DNA of 64,000 bases from Miltoncostaea sp050249835 (lineage in GTDB: Bacteria; Actinomycetota; Thermoleophilia; Miltoncostaeales; Miltoncostaeaceae). Each line of letters begins with the position of its first letter. Positions within the stretch are counted from its first letter, which is position 1. Positions 24,438 to 33,334 of this stretch are shown one piece after another. Below the pieces are notes generated by a model. It was not told the origin of the DNA, searched no databases, and was given only the letters and a program-made list of their open reading frames with translations. Where the stretch lies: assembly GCA_050249835.1 (NCBI GenBank), contig JBFWPT010000014.1, positions 1 through 64,000 on the forward strand. Direction: 5' to 3'. The position numbers were made by a program, and so were the translations under genes.

Positions 24438-26033
24438 CTAACGGTTCTCGAGCAGCCAGCCGCGGAGCAGCTGGGCGACGTCGTCGGGCTTGCGGAGGGC
24501 GAGGTCCTCCATCTGGGCCTCCACCGGGCTCTTGCGCTGGCCCTCCAGCTGGCGGACCGGGCCGGAGCCGCCGGCGCCGACGGCCGAGAGCTCGGAGACC
24601 GGCACCGGGCCGCGCTTCAGCAGCTCGGGGAGGGCCTTCTCGAGGTCGGTCTGGCGGCGCTTGAGGGACTTGCGGGCGAAGAGGGCGAGCAGGAGGACGC
24701 CGATCGCGGCGGCCGCCATCTTGCCGAGGCCCATGATGTCGAGGCCGCCACCGGAGGACGCCGTGGCGCCGCCGCCCTTCGCCGCCTCGGCGGCCGCGGC
24801 GGCGGAGGTGACGGCGGTGCCGTCCTCGGCGAAGGGCACCGAGGTGACGCTGATGGTGTCGCCGCGGGCCTCGTCGAAGCCGACGGCGGTCGCGATGGTC
24901 TCCTGCAGGCCCTCGACCACGTCGGCCGGGACCTCGTCGCTCACCTGGACGGAGACGGTCTGCTTGGTCACCGCGCCCGGCGTCTTCTGGATCTGCGAGC
25001 GGACCCGGTCCACGCCGTTGCGGGTGGCCTCGGAGGTCTTGCTGTAGTCGGTGTTGCCGCTGCCGCCGGCCGTGGCCGGGAACGTCGTGCCGGGGGGCGT
25101 GTTGGCCGTCGTGCCGGCGGCAGCGCCCGTCCCGCCGCCCTGCGAGGTGAGGGTCTCCTCGCTGGTCTCGGTCTCGAGCGGGATCGTCTCGCCCTCGAAG
25201 GTCTCGCTGTCGGTGGTGACCTTGTCCAGGTCGAGCTGGGCGCGCACCTGGGTGACGGCCCGGCCCGGGCCGAGGACGGCCGCGAGCATCGCGTCGAGGC
25301 GGCCCTGGACGCCGCGCTCGTAGCGCGACTCGAGCTCCAGGCGCTGGGAGGCCGCGCTCGCGCCGGAGACCTCGGCGTCGGCGCCCTCCAGGATGTTGCC
25401 CTGGGAGTCGGTGATGGTGACGTCGGCGACCTTCATGCCCGGCACGGCCATGGAGACGAGCTTGGCGATGCCCTTCACCTGGCCGGCCTCGAGCGTCTGC
25501 CCGGGCTTCATGGTGAGGACGACGGCCGCGGTGGTCGGGTCCTGGTCCTCCGTGAAGAGCTCCTCGTCCGGCATGCCGATCTTCACGGTCGCGGACTGGA
25601 CCGGGTCGAGCCGGCCGATGATCCGCGACAGCTCGCCCTCGCGGGCCCGGAGCAGGTTGACCTGGTTGGTGAAGTCGGTGGCGCCGAGGGAGGTCTCGTC
25701 GAAGATCTCGAAGCCGACGGTGCCGCCCCCGTCGAGGACGTTCGCGGCGGCCAGGTCCATGCGGGCCTGGTCGAGCTGGGCCGAGGGGACCTGCACCGTG
25801 CTGCCGCCGTCGGCGAGCTTGTAGCGGATGCCGAGCTCGTCGAGCTGGGAGGTGATGGCCGCCGCGTCGCTCGGGCTGGTGGAGGTCGCGAGGGTCGAGA
25901 AGGACTCCTGGCCGGAGAAGCGCATCAGCGCGAACACGCCGATGAGGAAGATGACCACGGCGCCCACGAGCAGTCGCCTGCTCGGGCCCGTGAGCCCCTC
26001 CCAGAATCCGGTGACCTTGCCGAATGCGCCCAC
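24438..26033 (-). CDS. fliF: Flagellar MS-ring protein FliF
   Basis: MS-ring subunit of 531 residues, the base on which the export gate and rotor form. There are two membrane helices, near residues 20-40 (RLLVGAVVIFLIGVFALMRF) and about 440 (MAAAAIGVLLLALFARKSL). The ring-building motifs follow: LDELGIRYKLADGG, VNLLRAREGELSRIIGRLDPVQSATVKIGMPDEELF, and the large periplasmic domain with a Gly/Thr-rich insert near 300-330. The C-terminus (DDVAQLLRGWLLENR) matches the FliG-binding tail. Just downstream of fliE by 15 bases. Confidence 0.94.
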   Translation of the reverse strand: MGAFGKVTGFWEGLTGPSRRLLVGAVVIFLIGVFALMRFSGQESFSTLATSTSPSDAAAITSQLDELGIRYKLADGGSTVQVPSAQLDQARMDLAAANVLDGGGTVGFEIFDETSLGATDFTNQVNLLRAREGELSRIIGRLDPVQSATVKIGMPDEELFTEDQDPTTAAVVLTMKPGQTLEAGQVKGIAKLVSMAVPGMKVADVTITDSQGNILEGADAEVSGASAASQRLELESRYERGVQGRLDAMLAAVLGPGRAVTQVRAQLDLDKVTTDSETFEGETIPLETETSEETLTSQGGGTGAAAGTTANTPPGTTFPATAGGSGNTDYSKTSEATRNGVDRVRSQIQKTPGAVTKQTVSVQVSDEVPADVVEGLQETIATAVGFDEARGDTISVTSVPFAEDGTAVTSAAAAAEAAKGGGATASSGGGLDIMGLGKMAAAAIGVLLLALFARKSLKRRQTDLEKALPELLKRGPVPVSELSAVGAGGSGPVRQLEGQRKSPVEAQMEDLALRKPDDVAQLLRGWLLENR

Positions 26034-26048
26034 GACGACCGTTCCTTC

Positions 26049-26372
26049 CTAGACCGACATCCGGCTGAGTTCCTGCCAGCCCTCGACGAGCTTGTTACGC
26101 ACCTGCACGGCGGTGTTGAAGGCCAGGTCGGCCTGCTCCACCGCGACGAGCGCGACGGTCGGGTCGGCGAGGCCGCCCGTGGCCGCCTGCTCGGAGAGGC
26201 GCTCCGAGCCGACCATCTGGCTGTTGAGGCCGGAGATGGCGCCGGCGAGCATGTCGCCGAAGCCGCCGGCCGCGGGGGCCGGGGCGGCGTCGCCCGCGGG
26301 CTCGGCGCCGGTGACCCCCATGGGGCCGAAGGGCATCGCCGACAGGCCCTGGATGGGCGGCAGCGGCGTCAC
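26049..26372 (-). CDS. fliE: Flagellar hook-basal body protein FliE
   Basis: Small export-apparatus/rod adapter, 107 residues. The conserved C-terminal part is clear: FGDMLAGAISGLNSQMVGSERLSEQAATGG..DPTVALVAVEQADLAFNTAVQVRNKLVEGWQELSRM, with the family VRNKLVxAYxEIMRM-type ending. The N-terminus is Pro/Gly/Ala-rich. The start GTG 26372 overlaps the flgC stop as GTGA. FliE connects FliF to the FlgB rod. Confidence 0.92.
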   Translation of the reverse strand: MTPLPPIQGLSAMPFGPMGVTGAEPAGDAAPAPAAGGFGDMLAGAISGLNSQMVGSERLSEQAATGGLADPTVALVAVEQADLAFNTAVQVRNKLVEGWQELSRMSV

Positions 26373-26818
26373 GTGATGATCCGCAGGGAATCGCGGGCCA
26401 TGGACTTGGTGGCCTCGAAGGCCGTGACGTTCGCCTGGAAGGCGCGGGTCGCGGCGACCATGTCCACCATCTCGGTGACGGTGTTGACGTTGGGCCGCGT
26501 GACGTAGCCGTCGGCGTCCGCCTCGGGGTGGCCGGGCTCGTACACCCGGCGCAGCGGCGTCGGGTCCTCGACGATGCCGGTCACGGCGACGCCGTGGAGG
26601 TCCGCGGCGCCCGGGGTGCTCTCGATGCCGGCCGGCCGCGGCAGGGCGAACTGGGCCCCGCCCGGGGCCTGCCCCATCGTCACGACGCGGCGGCGGTAGG
26701 CGTCGCCGACGCCGTTGGTGCTGTCGGCGTTGGCCAGGTTGCTGGCGATCACATCCATGCGGAGACGCTCGGCGGCCAGGCCGGTGGCGCTGATTCCGAG
26801 CGCGGCGTACATGCCCAT
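26369..26818 (-). CDS. flgC: Flagellar basal-body rod protein FlgC
   Basis: Proximal rod protein, 149 residues. It begins MGMYAALGISATGLAAERLRMDVIASNLANADST, the rod signature, and ends with PEADADGYVTRPNVNTVTEMVDMVAATRAFQANVTAFEATKSMARDSLRI, both diagnostic for FlgC. A moderately charged middle joins them. It lies 35 bases after flgB and overlaps fliE. Confidence 0.95.
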   Translation of the reverse strand: MGMYAALGISATGLAAERLRMDVIASNLANADSTNGVGDAYRRRVVTMGQAPGGAQFALPRPAGIESTPGAADLHGVAVTGIVEDPTPLRRVYEPGHPEADADGYVTRPNVNTVTEMVDMVAATRAFQANVTAFEATKSMARDSLRIIT

Positions 26819-26853
26819 CTATGAGCTCCTCGCCGTGTGGTGGGTGGTCAGGG

Positions 26854-27264
26854 TCAGCGGCCGGTGATGGCCGTGCGGAACTGCGTGAAGCGCTTGTCGA
26901 GCAGCGACACGACGGTCTGGTGCGCGAGCTGGTTGGAGCTGAGCTGCGCCATCTCGTCGTCGGGGTCGACGTTGGAGCCGTCCACGCGCATCGTGGTGGC
27001 GCCGACCGACCGGACCGACGGCGCCGTGCCGGAGACCTCGTCCGCCGCCGCGAGGGGCATCATGGAGAGGCCCTCAGAGTTGCGGCGCAGGCGCGCCCGG
27101 TCGTTCTCGACGGCCTCGGCCAGCGCGGCCTCGAACTGGACGTCGATGCGCTTGTAGCCCGGCGTCTCGGCGTTGGCGATGTTGTTCGCCAGCGCCGCGT
27201 TGCGCGCCGAGTGCCCGCGCAGCGACGCCGCGAGGACCTCCGTGGTGAGGTCGTCCGGGAACAT
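26854..27264 (-). CDS. flgB: Flagellar basal-body rod protein FlgB
   Basis: First rod protein, 136 residues, built against the export apparatus. It has the N-terminal signature SLRGHSARNAALANNIANAETPGYKRIDVQFEAAL and the C-terminal VDPDDEMAQLSSNQLAHQTVVSLLDKRFTQFRTAI. The start ATG 27264 overlaps the HDOD-gene stop as TGATG, so the two are translationally linked. An unrelated longer frame upstream is rejected. Confidence 0.94.
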   Translation of the reverse strand: MFPDDLTTEVLAASLRGHSARNAALANNIANAETPGYKRIDVQFEAALAEAVENDRARLRRNSEGLSMMPLAAADEVSGTAPSVRSVGATTMRVDGSNVDPDDEMAQLSSNQLAHQTVVSLLDKRFTQFRTAITGR

Positions 27265-28124
27265 CAGGCGGCGAACCCGTACGGGTCGTCGGCGACGAGC
27301 GGGGCGACGTCCTCCATCAGGTTGACGAGCCGCTCGGGGGAGATCCCGAGGACCGCCAGCGAGCTGGGGTCGATGCCGTACATCATCCCGTCGGTGCCGA
27401 GGCCGACGCCGAGCATCATGCAGGCCGCGTCCGCCAGGTGCACGCAGTGGGAGAGCGCCGGCTTGAGGGTGGCCTCGTCCGGCGAGTGGTGGCAGCGGAT
27501 CGCCTCCTCCAGCTCCGGCGGGAAGCTCCAGGCCACGGCGACGTGGGCGCCAAGCTCGGCGTGGTCGAAGCCGAGCAGGTCGCGCTCCACCTCGTGGAAC
27601 GGCATCCGGCGCTCCTGCGCGATGCGGGTGACCTCGTCGAAGGCGTTCTCCATGTAGCTGGAGAGGATCGTCTTGCCGATGTCGTGCAGCAGGCCGGCGA
27701 CGAAGGCCTCCTCCACCGGGGCCAGCTGGACCTCGACGGCGAGCCGGCGGGCGGTGAAGGCGACGGCGATCGAGTGGCGCCAGAGCTCGCCCTGCTGGAG
27801 CCCGTACCCCGGCAGCGCCCCCGCCAGCAGCCGCGACGTGTGGCTGGAGATGGCGAGGCTCTTGATGGCCGAGAAGCCGAGCAGCACGACGGCCTCGGTG
27901 ACCGTCGTGACCTGGCGCGAGTGGCCGTAGAAGGCCGAGTTGGCGAGCTTGAGGATGTTGGCGGTCAGGCTCTGGTCCCGGAGGATCACCTGGGAGAGCT
28001 GGCCCACCGTCATGTCGTGGTCGTCGCACGCGGCGATGACCTCCGTGATGCTCGACGGCATCGCGGGGAGCTCCGCCACTGCGGCGGCGACCTCCGCGGC
28101 GGTGAGCCGGGTGATGGTGCTCAT
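27264..28124 (-). CDS. HDOD-domain protein in the flagellar operon
   Basis: Soluble protein of 286 residues with one HDOD domain over almost its full length: LPAMPSSITEVIAACDDHDMTVGQLSQVILRDQSLTANILKLANSAFYGHSRQVTTVTEAVVLLGFSAIKSLAIS (20-94) and FVAGLLHDIGKTILSSYMEN (143-162). HDOD proteins are signalling or regulatory factors in bacteria, sometimes affecting motility and c-di-GMP responses. The HD residues of a true phosphohydrolase are only partly kept (HDIGK). It is the second gene of the unit starting at fliS and overlaps flgB by TGATG, which implies a linked role. Confidence 0.87.
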   Translation of the reverse strand: MSTITRLTAAEVAAAVAELPAMPSSITEVIAACDDHDMTVGQLSQVILRDQSLTANILKLANSAFYGHSRQVTTVTEAVVLLGFSAIKSLAISSHTSRLLAGALPGYGLQQGELWRHSIAVAFTARRLAVEVQLAPVEEAFVAGLLHDIGKTILSSYMENAFDEVTRIAQERRMPFHEVERDLLGFDHAELGAHVAVAWSFPPELEEAIRCHHSPDEATLKPALSHCVHLADAACMMLGVGLGTDGMMYGIDPSSLAVLGISPERLVNLMEDVAPLVADDPYGFAA

Positions 28125-28152
28125 GGGTCCTCCGGGTCCGGGGCGGCGCGCG

Positions 28153-28551
28153 CTAGGCCAGCGCGGTCGCGGTGGGGTGCTCGGCGGCCTCGGCCTCGGC
28201 GCGCCGCTCGGCGACCAGGGCGCTCCAGGCCTCGCACAGGACGCCCAGGTCGGCGATGACCTCGCCCACCGTGGCGGCGTCCACCGTGTCCGGGTCGAGC
28301 CGGCGGAGGACGTACTCGTAGATGGCGCCCAGGTGGCGCGTGATGGAGCCGGCGGCCGGGTTGAGGCCCCGGTCGAGCTCCTCGACGATGGCGCGCACGC
28401 GGCCGACCATGGCGGCGCCCGTGGCGCGGTCGCCCTTCATGAGCGCCTGCTCGGCCTGGCGGCCGAAGGAGACGGCGCCCTCGAAGAGCATGAGGACCAG
28501 GTCCTCGGGGGAGGCGGACCGGACCTGCTCGAGAGACGGAGTGCTGTGCAT
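28153..28551 (-). CDS. FliS-like flagellar protein (second copy)
   Basis: Protein of 132 residues with the FliS helical domain: SPEDLVLMLFEGAVSFGRQAEQALMKGDRATGAAMVGRVRAIVEELDRGLNPAAGSITRHLGAIYEYVLRRL, aligning with the FliS pattern TPxQLxxMLYDGxxxF..A. A canonical fliS is at 34855-35271 beside fliD. This one heads the HDOD-flgB operon, and ATG 28551 is the start (no strong ribosome site). It may serve a client other than flagellin, or act with the HDOD protein (inference). Confidence 0.8.
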   Translation of the reverse strand: MHSTPSLEQVRSASPEDLVLMLFEGAVSFGRQAEQALMKGDRATGAAMVGRVRAIVEELDRGLNPAAGSITRHLGAIYEYVLRRLDPDTVDAATVGEVIADLGVLCEAWSALVAERRAEAEAAEHPTATALA

Positions 28552-28974
28552 CCTGAGGGGACCTCGCGGTCGGGATGGATGGTCACGCGGGGTTCCGTCC
28601 CCTATGAGCCGGGCTGTCGATCCCATGCCGGCAATGTCTCTCTCGACTTCGGAGGCCCGATCCTTAACGGCCGGGTCACCGGCGGATGAGATCCCTCTAG
28701 CGACGGGGCGGGGGGCTCACGTCCGGGCCTCCCCCGCCCCCGTCCGGGGGGTCGACGCCAAATGGACCGCGAGCCGAGCCGGGAGTGGCGCATCGGCCGG
28801 ACGCCAGTGACGCTCCCTCCGAGGTCCATTCGTCGCCTTCGCCGGCGGCGCAGAGACGGCACGGAGTCGTGATGGGTCGGTGCTGATCCACGCGCCGGCC
28901 CGCGCGATCATCGGGTCACCTCGGCCGTGTTCCTGATTCTGGAATCTGGATCAGATGGCCGCTACCGTCTCCCC
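28552..28974. other. Longest intergenic region; divergent promoter zone with an inverted repeat
   Basis: 423 bases between the fliS-like gene and the HTH gene, with no convincing reading frame. At 28702-28744 lies a strong GC inverted repeat (GACGGGGCGGGGG and CCCCCGCCCCCGTC, one base bulged). I see no TCAA-N15-GCCGAT match; the nearest, CTCATAG at 28602-28609, has no -35. The promoter for the fliS-flgB-fliI unit could not be assigned. The HTH-gene side has an A+T-richer part with repeats, listed separately. Confidence 0.5.
28933..28954 (+). promoter_or_regulatory. Repeat cluster upstream of HTH/nucleotidyltransferase pair (possible operator)
   Basis: The sequence has GATTC-TG-GAATC, a perfect 5-2-5 palindrome, overlapping two direct TCTGGA copies. 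It lies about 20-40 bases before the HTH gene start, where autoregulation of a toxin-antitoxin-like operon would act. Function inferred from position. Confidence 0.4.
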
Positions 28975-29484
28975 ATGCTCAAGGAGCAGGACATCGTCGT
29001 CCTCTGCAAGCTCTCCGGACGGTCCGACGGCTGGACCCTCGCCGACATCGGCACCGAGCTCGGCCTTGCGCCGTCCGCCGTCCACCGGTCGCTCGCCCGT
29101 GCCGGGGACGGACGGCTCTACGACCGCACGAGCCGGATGGTCGCGGTGACGGCCCTGCACGGACTCCTCGTCCACGGAGGCCGGCATCTGTTCCCCGAGC
29201 GGCGCACGGGCGAGACCCGGGGGGTGCCCACGGCGTGGTCCGCGCCGCCCCTCGACGACGAGCGGGGCGCACTTCCGGTGGTGTGGCCCCACCCCCACGG
29301 GTCATCTCGCGGCCTCGGCCTGGAGCCCATCCACCCGATCGTCCCGGCCGCCGCGCTCCAGGACCCCCTGCTCCACGCGCGGCTCGCGCTCCTGGACGCG
29401 ATCCGCATCGGCGATGCCCGCATCCGCCGCGAGGCGGGTGATCTCCTCGCCGACGCCCTCGGGGCGGCAGCGGACCGCGCGTGA
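28975..29484 (+). CDS. Winged-helix HTH protein, probable antitoxin/regulator of the adjacent nucleotidyltransferase
   Basis: Protein of 169 residues from ATG 28975. The N-terminal HTH is WTLADIGTELGLAPSAVHRSLARAGDGRLYDRTSRMV (about 19-55), like a MarR/ArsR-type winged helix. The C-terminal half has the conserved block VVWPHPHGSSRGLGLEPIHPIVPAAALQDPLLHARLALLDAIRIGDARIRREAGDLL. Its stop overlaps the start of the nucleotidyltransferase gene as GTGA, the usual antitoxin-then-toxin order. It may be a DNA-binding antitoxin, but experimental type assignment is not possible here. Confidence 0.72.
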   Translation: MLKEQDIVVLCKLSGRSDGWTLADIGTELGLAPSAVHRSLARAGDGRLYDRTSRMVAVTALHGLLVHGGRHLFPERRTGETRGVPTAWSAPPLDDERGALPVVWPHPHGSSRGLGLEPIHPIVPAAALQDPLLHARLALLDAIRIGDARIRREAGDLLADALGAAADRA

Positions 29485-30161
29485 GCCTCGCCCAGCTGGA
29501 GCTCGCCGTGAGCGACCTCGGGGATCTGGCCGCCGACCTCGTCTTCGTCGGGGGAGCCAGCATCGTGCTCTGGCTGACCGACCGCGGCGCCCCTCCCGTG
29601 CGCCCGACGGAGGACGTGGACGCCGTCATCGCCGCCACCTACGCGGAGCTCGATCGCTTCGGCCACCGGCTCAGGGCGCGAGGGTTCCGGGACGACGGCG
29701 CGGTCGTCTGCCGTTACCGCCATGCCTCCGGGTCCGTCCTCGACGTCATGCCCGTGGACCCGGCGGTGCTCGGCTTCGGCAACGAGTGGTACGCGCAGGC
29801 CGCCGCCCGCGCCGTCGAGGTGCCCCTTCCCTCCACCAGGGTCATCCGGGCCGCGGCCCCGCCCTGGCTCGTCGCGACGAAGCTCGCCGCCTACCGTGGC
29901 CGGGGACGCGACGACCCGATGGCCAGCCACGACTTCGAGGACATCGTGCGACTCGTCGACGGCCGGCCCGAGCTCGCGCAGGAGATCGCGGATGCCCCGG
30001 AGGACCTGCGCGCCGCGGTGCGTACGGAGATGCGCCTCCTGGAGACACGCAGGGACTTCGGCGAGGCCGTCCGCGGCACCATGCCCCCCGACGCCGCGAG
30101 CCAGGCACGCGCGGCGGTCGTCGAGGGGCGCTGGCGGGACATCACGCTGGCCTCGCCCTGA
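29481..30161 (+). CDS. AbiEii/AbiGii-like nucleotidyltransferase (putative toxin)
   Basis: Protein of 226 residues with the minimal nucleotidyltransferase core: VFVGGASIVLWLTDRGAPPVRPTEDVDAVIAATYAEL (about 20-56), where GGAS and the DVD pair supply the nucleotide and metal sites. The later FEDIVRLVDGRPELAQEI part fits the AbiEii family. The AbiE type IV pair couples an HTH antitoxin with such a toxin. GTG 29481 overlaps the HTH gene. It converges on glgP. Whether it is toxic, or an ordinary metabolic nucleotidyltransferase, is not decided by sequence. Confidence 0.78.
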   Translation: MSLAQLELAVSDLGDLAADLVFVGGASIVLWLTDRGAPPVRPTEDVDAVIAATYAELDRFGHRLRARGFRDDGAVVCRYRHASGSVLDVMPVDPAVLGFGNEWYAQAAARAVEVPLPSTRVIRAAAPPWLVATKLAAYRGRGRDDPMASHDFEDIVRLVDGRPELAQEIADAPEDLRAAVRTEMRLLETRRDFGEAVRGTMPPDAASQARAAVVEGRWRDITLASP

Positions 30162-30164
30162 CCC

Positions 30165-32950
30165 CTACTCCTCGTCCTGCTCCCAGGTGATGAGGAACCC
30201 GGGGTCGGCGTTCCCGTCGGGACGGCAGGGGACGACCCGGGCGGCGACGGCGAGGCGGCCGCTCTCCGACGCGGGGACGGTCGCGACGAAGCGGTGCTCG
30301 CCGCGCTGCGCCCCCTCGTGGACGCCGGTCACCGTGCGGCGCGGGGTGATCCCCCCNNNNNNNNNNNNNNNNNNNNNNNNNNNNNNNNNNNNNNNNNNNN
30401 NNNNNNNNNNNNNNNNNNNNNNNNNNNNNNNNNNNNNNNNNNNNNNNNNNNNNNNNGGACGACCCGGGCGGCGACGGCGAGGCGGCCGCTCTCCGACGCG
30501 GGGACGGTCGCGACGAAGCGGTGCTCGCCGCGCTGCGCCCCCTCGTGGACGCCGGTCACCGTGCGGCGCGGGGTGATCCCCCCCTTGCCGTCCGGCGTTC
30601 CGGCGACGACCTCCACCTTCACGTCCTCCACGGCCAGGTCGCCGAGGCTGGCGAGCACCTCCACCGAGACGTCGGAGCCGACCGGGACGGCGGTGCCCTC
30701 CCCCCGCACCACGGTGGAGCGGACCGCGACGGCCGGCCACGCGGCCGCCATCCGGGCGCGCCAGTCGGCGAGGGCGCCCGCGCCCGTGCCGCCGCCCGAC
30801 GACAGGGCGACGCTCGCCCGGTGCGCCGGCATGTAGGCCCGCTCCGCGTAGTCGCGCACCATGCGGGCGGTGCTGAACTCCCCGCCCAGGCGCCGGATGG
30901 AGGCCGTCATCATCGTCGTCCACTCGCGCGGCCGGCCCGAGGCGTCGCGGGCGTAGAAGGCCGGCACCACCTCGCGCTCCAGCAGCGTGTAGAGCGCCTC
31001 GGCCTCGACGGCGTCGTTCTCCTCCGGGTCCTCGTACTGCTCGCCGGACCCGATCGCCCAGCCGCACTCGGGCGAGTAGCCCTCCGCCCACCAGCCGTCC
31101 AGCACGGACAGGTTGAGGGCGCCGTTCACGGCGGCCTTCATGCCCGAGGTGCCGGAGGCCTCCAGCGGGCGCCGGGGCACGTTGAGCCACACGTCGGCGC
31201 CCTGCACCAGGTAGCGCGCGATGTGCATGTCGTAGTCCTCGAGGAACACGATCCGCTCGCGCAGACGGGGCCGCTGGCTCTCCTGCACGACCGAGCGCAG
31301 CAGGTCCTTCCCCGGCCCGTCCATGGGGTGCGCCTTGCCGGCGATGATGAACTGCACCGGCCGCCGCTCGTCGTCGATGAGGCGGGCGAGGCGCTCCGGG
31401 TCGCGGAACAGCAGGTCGGCCCGCTTGTAGGTCGCGAAGCGCCGGGCGAAGCAGATCGTGAGGGCGTCGGGGCGCAGCGCGTCGCCGGCGGCGCGGCTCG
31501 CCACCCGGCGCGAGCCGGTGCGGGCGAGCTGGGCGCGCAGCCGCTCGCGCGCGACCAGCACCAGCCGCTCCCGGCTCAGCTCGTGCACCCGCCACAGCTC
31601 CCCGGCGGGGATGGTGTCGGCCTTCTCCCACACCGTCGGGTCCTCGGGCCGCTCGCGCAGGCCGGGGCCGATGTAGCGGTCGAGCAGCTCGTGCATGTCC
31701 CGCGACAGCCAGCTCGCGGTGTGGATGCCGTTGGTGATGCTCGTGATCGGCACCTCCTCCAGCGGCAGCGACGGCCAGAGGCCCCGCCACATGCGCCGCG
31801 AGGTGTCCCCGTGCAGGGCGGCGACGCCGTTCGCGACGCCCGAGGTGCGCAGCGCCAGCGGGGTCATGCCGAACGCCGTCTCGGCCTCGTCCGGGTGGTC
31901 CGCGAGCGCCGCGAGATCGTCCCAGGTCATGCCCGCCGCGACGGCGAGCGGCTCCAGGTACGACCGGGCGAGGTCCGGGTCGAAGGTCTCGTTGCCCGCC
32001 GGGACCGGGGTGTGGGTGGTGAAGATCGTCGAGGCGACCACCTGCTCGCGGGCGGCCGGCGGGCTCATCCCGTCGTCGGCGATCAGGGCCCGCAGCCGCT
32101 CCAGAGCGAGCAGCGCCGAGTGGCCCTCGTTCATGTGGAACACCGTCGGCGCCATGCCGGCGGCCGCCAGCGCGCGGACGCCGCCGACGCCCAGCAGGAT
32201 CTCCTGCCGGATCCGCAGGTCGCGGTCGCCGCCGTAGAGGGTGCTCGTGATGAGCCGCGACTCCGGGCTGTTGCCCTCCACGTCGGCGTCCAGCAGCAGC
32301 AGCGGGACCCGCCCCACCTGGATGCGGCGCACCGCCGCCTTCACCGTCTCGTCGCCGATCTCCACCCGCACCACCACCGGCGCGCCGTCCGCGTCGAGGA
32401 CGTCGGAGAGGGGCAGGTCGGACCAGTCGGTCGCCGGGTAGCGCTCGCGCTGCCCGCCGTCCGGGCCGAGCGCCTGGCGGAAGTAGCCCTTGCGGTAGAG
32501 CAGGCCCACGCCGACGAGCGGCACGCCCAGGTCGGAGGCCGACTTCAGGTGGTCGCCGGCCAGGATGCCGAGGCCGCCCGAGTAGAGCGGGATGCCCGCG
32601 TCCAGGCCGAACTCCAGGGAGAAGTACGCGACGAGCATCCCCTGCACGTCCGGGTGGGCCGGCACGAGCCAGCCCTCGTCGGAGGTGTACGCGTCGAGGC
32701 GCCGGGCCACGCGGGCGACCATGGCGACGAAGCTCTCGTCGGCCGCCGCGGCGTCCAGCGCCTGCTGGGGCATGCCGCGCAGCAGGGCGACCGGGTTGTG
32801 CCGCAGCCGCTCCCACGCCTCGGGGTCGAGCCGCTGGAAGAGGTCCCAGGCCTCCGGGCTCCACGAGGACCAGACGTTGCGGGCGATCTCGCCGAGCCAG
32901 GCGATGCGCTCGGGAAGCGCCGGGTGGACGTCGACCTCGTGGACCTTCAT
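30165..32950 (-). CDS. glgP: Alpha-glucan (glycogen) phosphorylase, interrupted by a scaffold gap
   Basis: Pyridoxal-phosphate enzyme that releases glucose-1-phosphate from glycogen or maltodextrin, TIGR02094 branch. The N-terminus (MKVHEVDVHPALPERIAWLGEIARNVWSSW) is the DUF3417 region; then AYFSLEFGLDAGIPLYSGGLGILAGDHLKSASDLGVPLVGVGLLYRKGYF and the PLP lysine motif RRPLEASGTSGMKAAVNGALNLSVLDGWW. A C-terminal extension runs to DPGFLITWEQDEE. With the 100-N gap and one 127-base duplicate removed the frame is intact: 852 residues. Its position next to the TA-like pair and flagellar genes is probably incidental. Confidence 0.93.
30230..30583. other. Scaffold gap with duplicated 127-base contig ends (assembly artefact)
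   Basis: 100 Ns at 30357-30456. The 127 bases before (30230-30356) are identical to the 127 after (30457-30583). This is the pattern left when contigs ending in the same k-mer (k=127) are scaffolded but not merged. The true sequence has one copy and no gap, which restores the glgP frame (2,559 bases). Confidence 0.93.
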
Positions 32951-33142
32951 GCGGTCTCCTCCTGGGACGTGGCGACAGGCCCGGCCGGGCGCGCGGCCCG
33001 CCGGCTCTCCCGGGACCGCGCAAGCATAGGCCAGGCCCGCGGCGCGTCCAGGAGGTGTGACAGGCCCACCCCTAGGGTCGGTGGCGCGGCGCCCGCGGGG
33101 GCCCGGATGCTCGGCGCGTCACCCCGCCCGAGGAGAGTGCAC

Positions 33143-33334
33143 GTGGACCATGGAGCCCCCGCCGACGTGGCCGAGTGGATCGAGATGCCGTCCGGCGCCC
33201 CGTACACCACCCCGAGCGACCGGCCGCCGGTGCTGCTCGCGTCGCCCGTGCCGCGTCAGGGCCGCGGGGAGCCGCCCCGCATCATCCAGGTGCGGTCCCC
33301 CATGCCCCTGCGCCGCAGGCGACGCCGCCTCTAG
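33143..33334 (+). CDS. Small hypothetical protein
   Basis: 63 residues from GTG 33143 with AGGAG seven bases upstream (33131-33135). It reads MDHGAPADVAEWIEMPSGAP and ends in an Arg-rich tail (MPLRRRRRRL). An in-frame GTG at 33137 is an alternative. Not recognised as any family. It is divergent from glgP and converges on the secreted protein gene. Coding potential is uncertain because high G+C makes open frames common. Confidence 0.35.
   Translation: MDHGAPADVAEWIEMPSGAPYTTPSDRPPVLLASPVPRQGRGEPPRIIQVRSPMPLRRRRRRL

Noticed and set aside
24270..26507. A 745-codon plus-strand open frame across fliG, fliF and fliE
   Set aside because: Shadow of well-supported flagellar genes on the other strand.
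28602..28625. CTCATAG as a flagellar -10 box for the fliS-flgB-fliI unit
   Set aside because: It lacks GCC and there is no TCAA at N15 upstream.
30357..30456. glgP as a frameshifted pseudogene
   Set aside because: The break is made by a scaffold gap plus a duplicated k-mer; the collapsed frame is intact.
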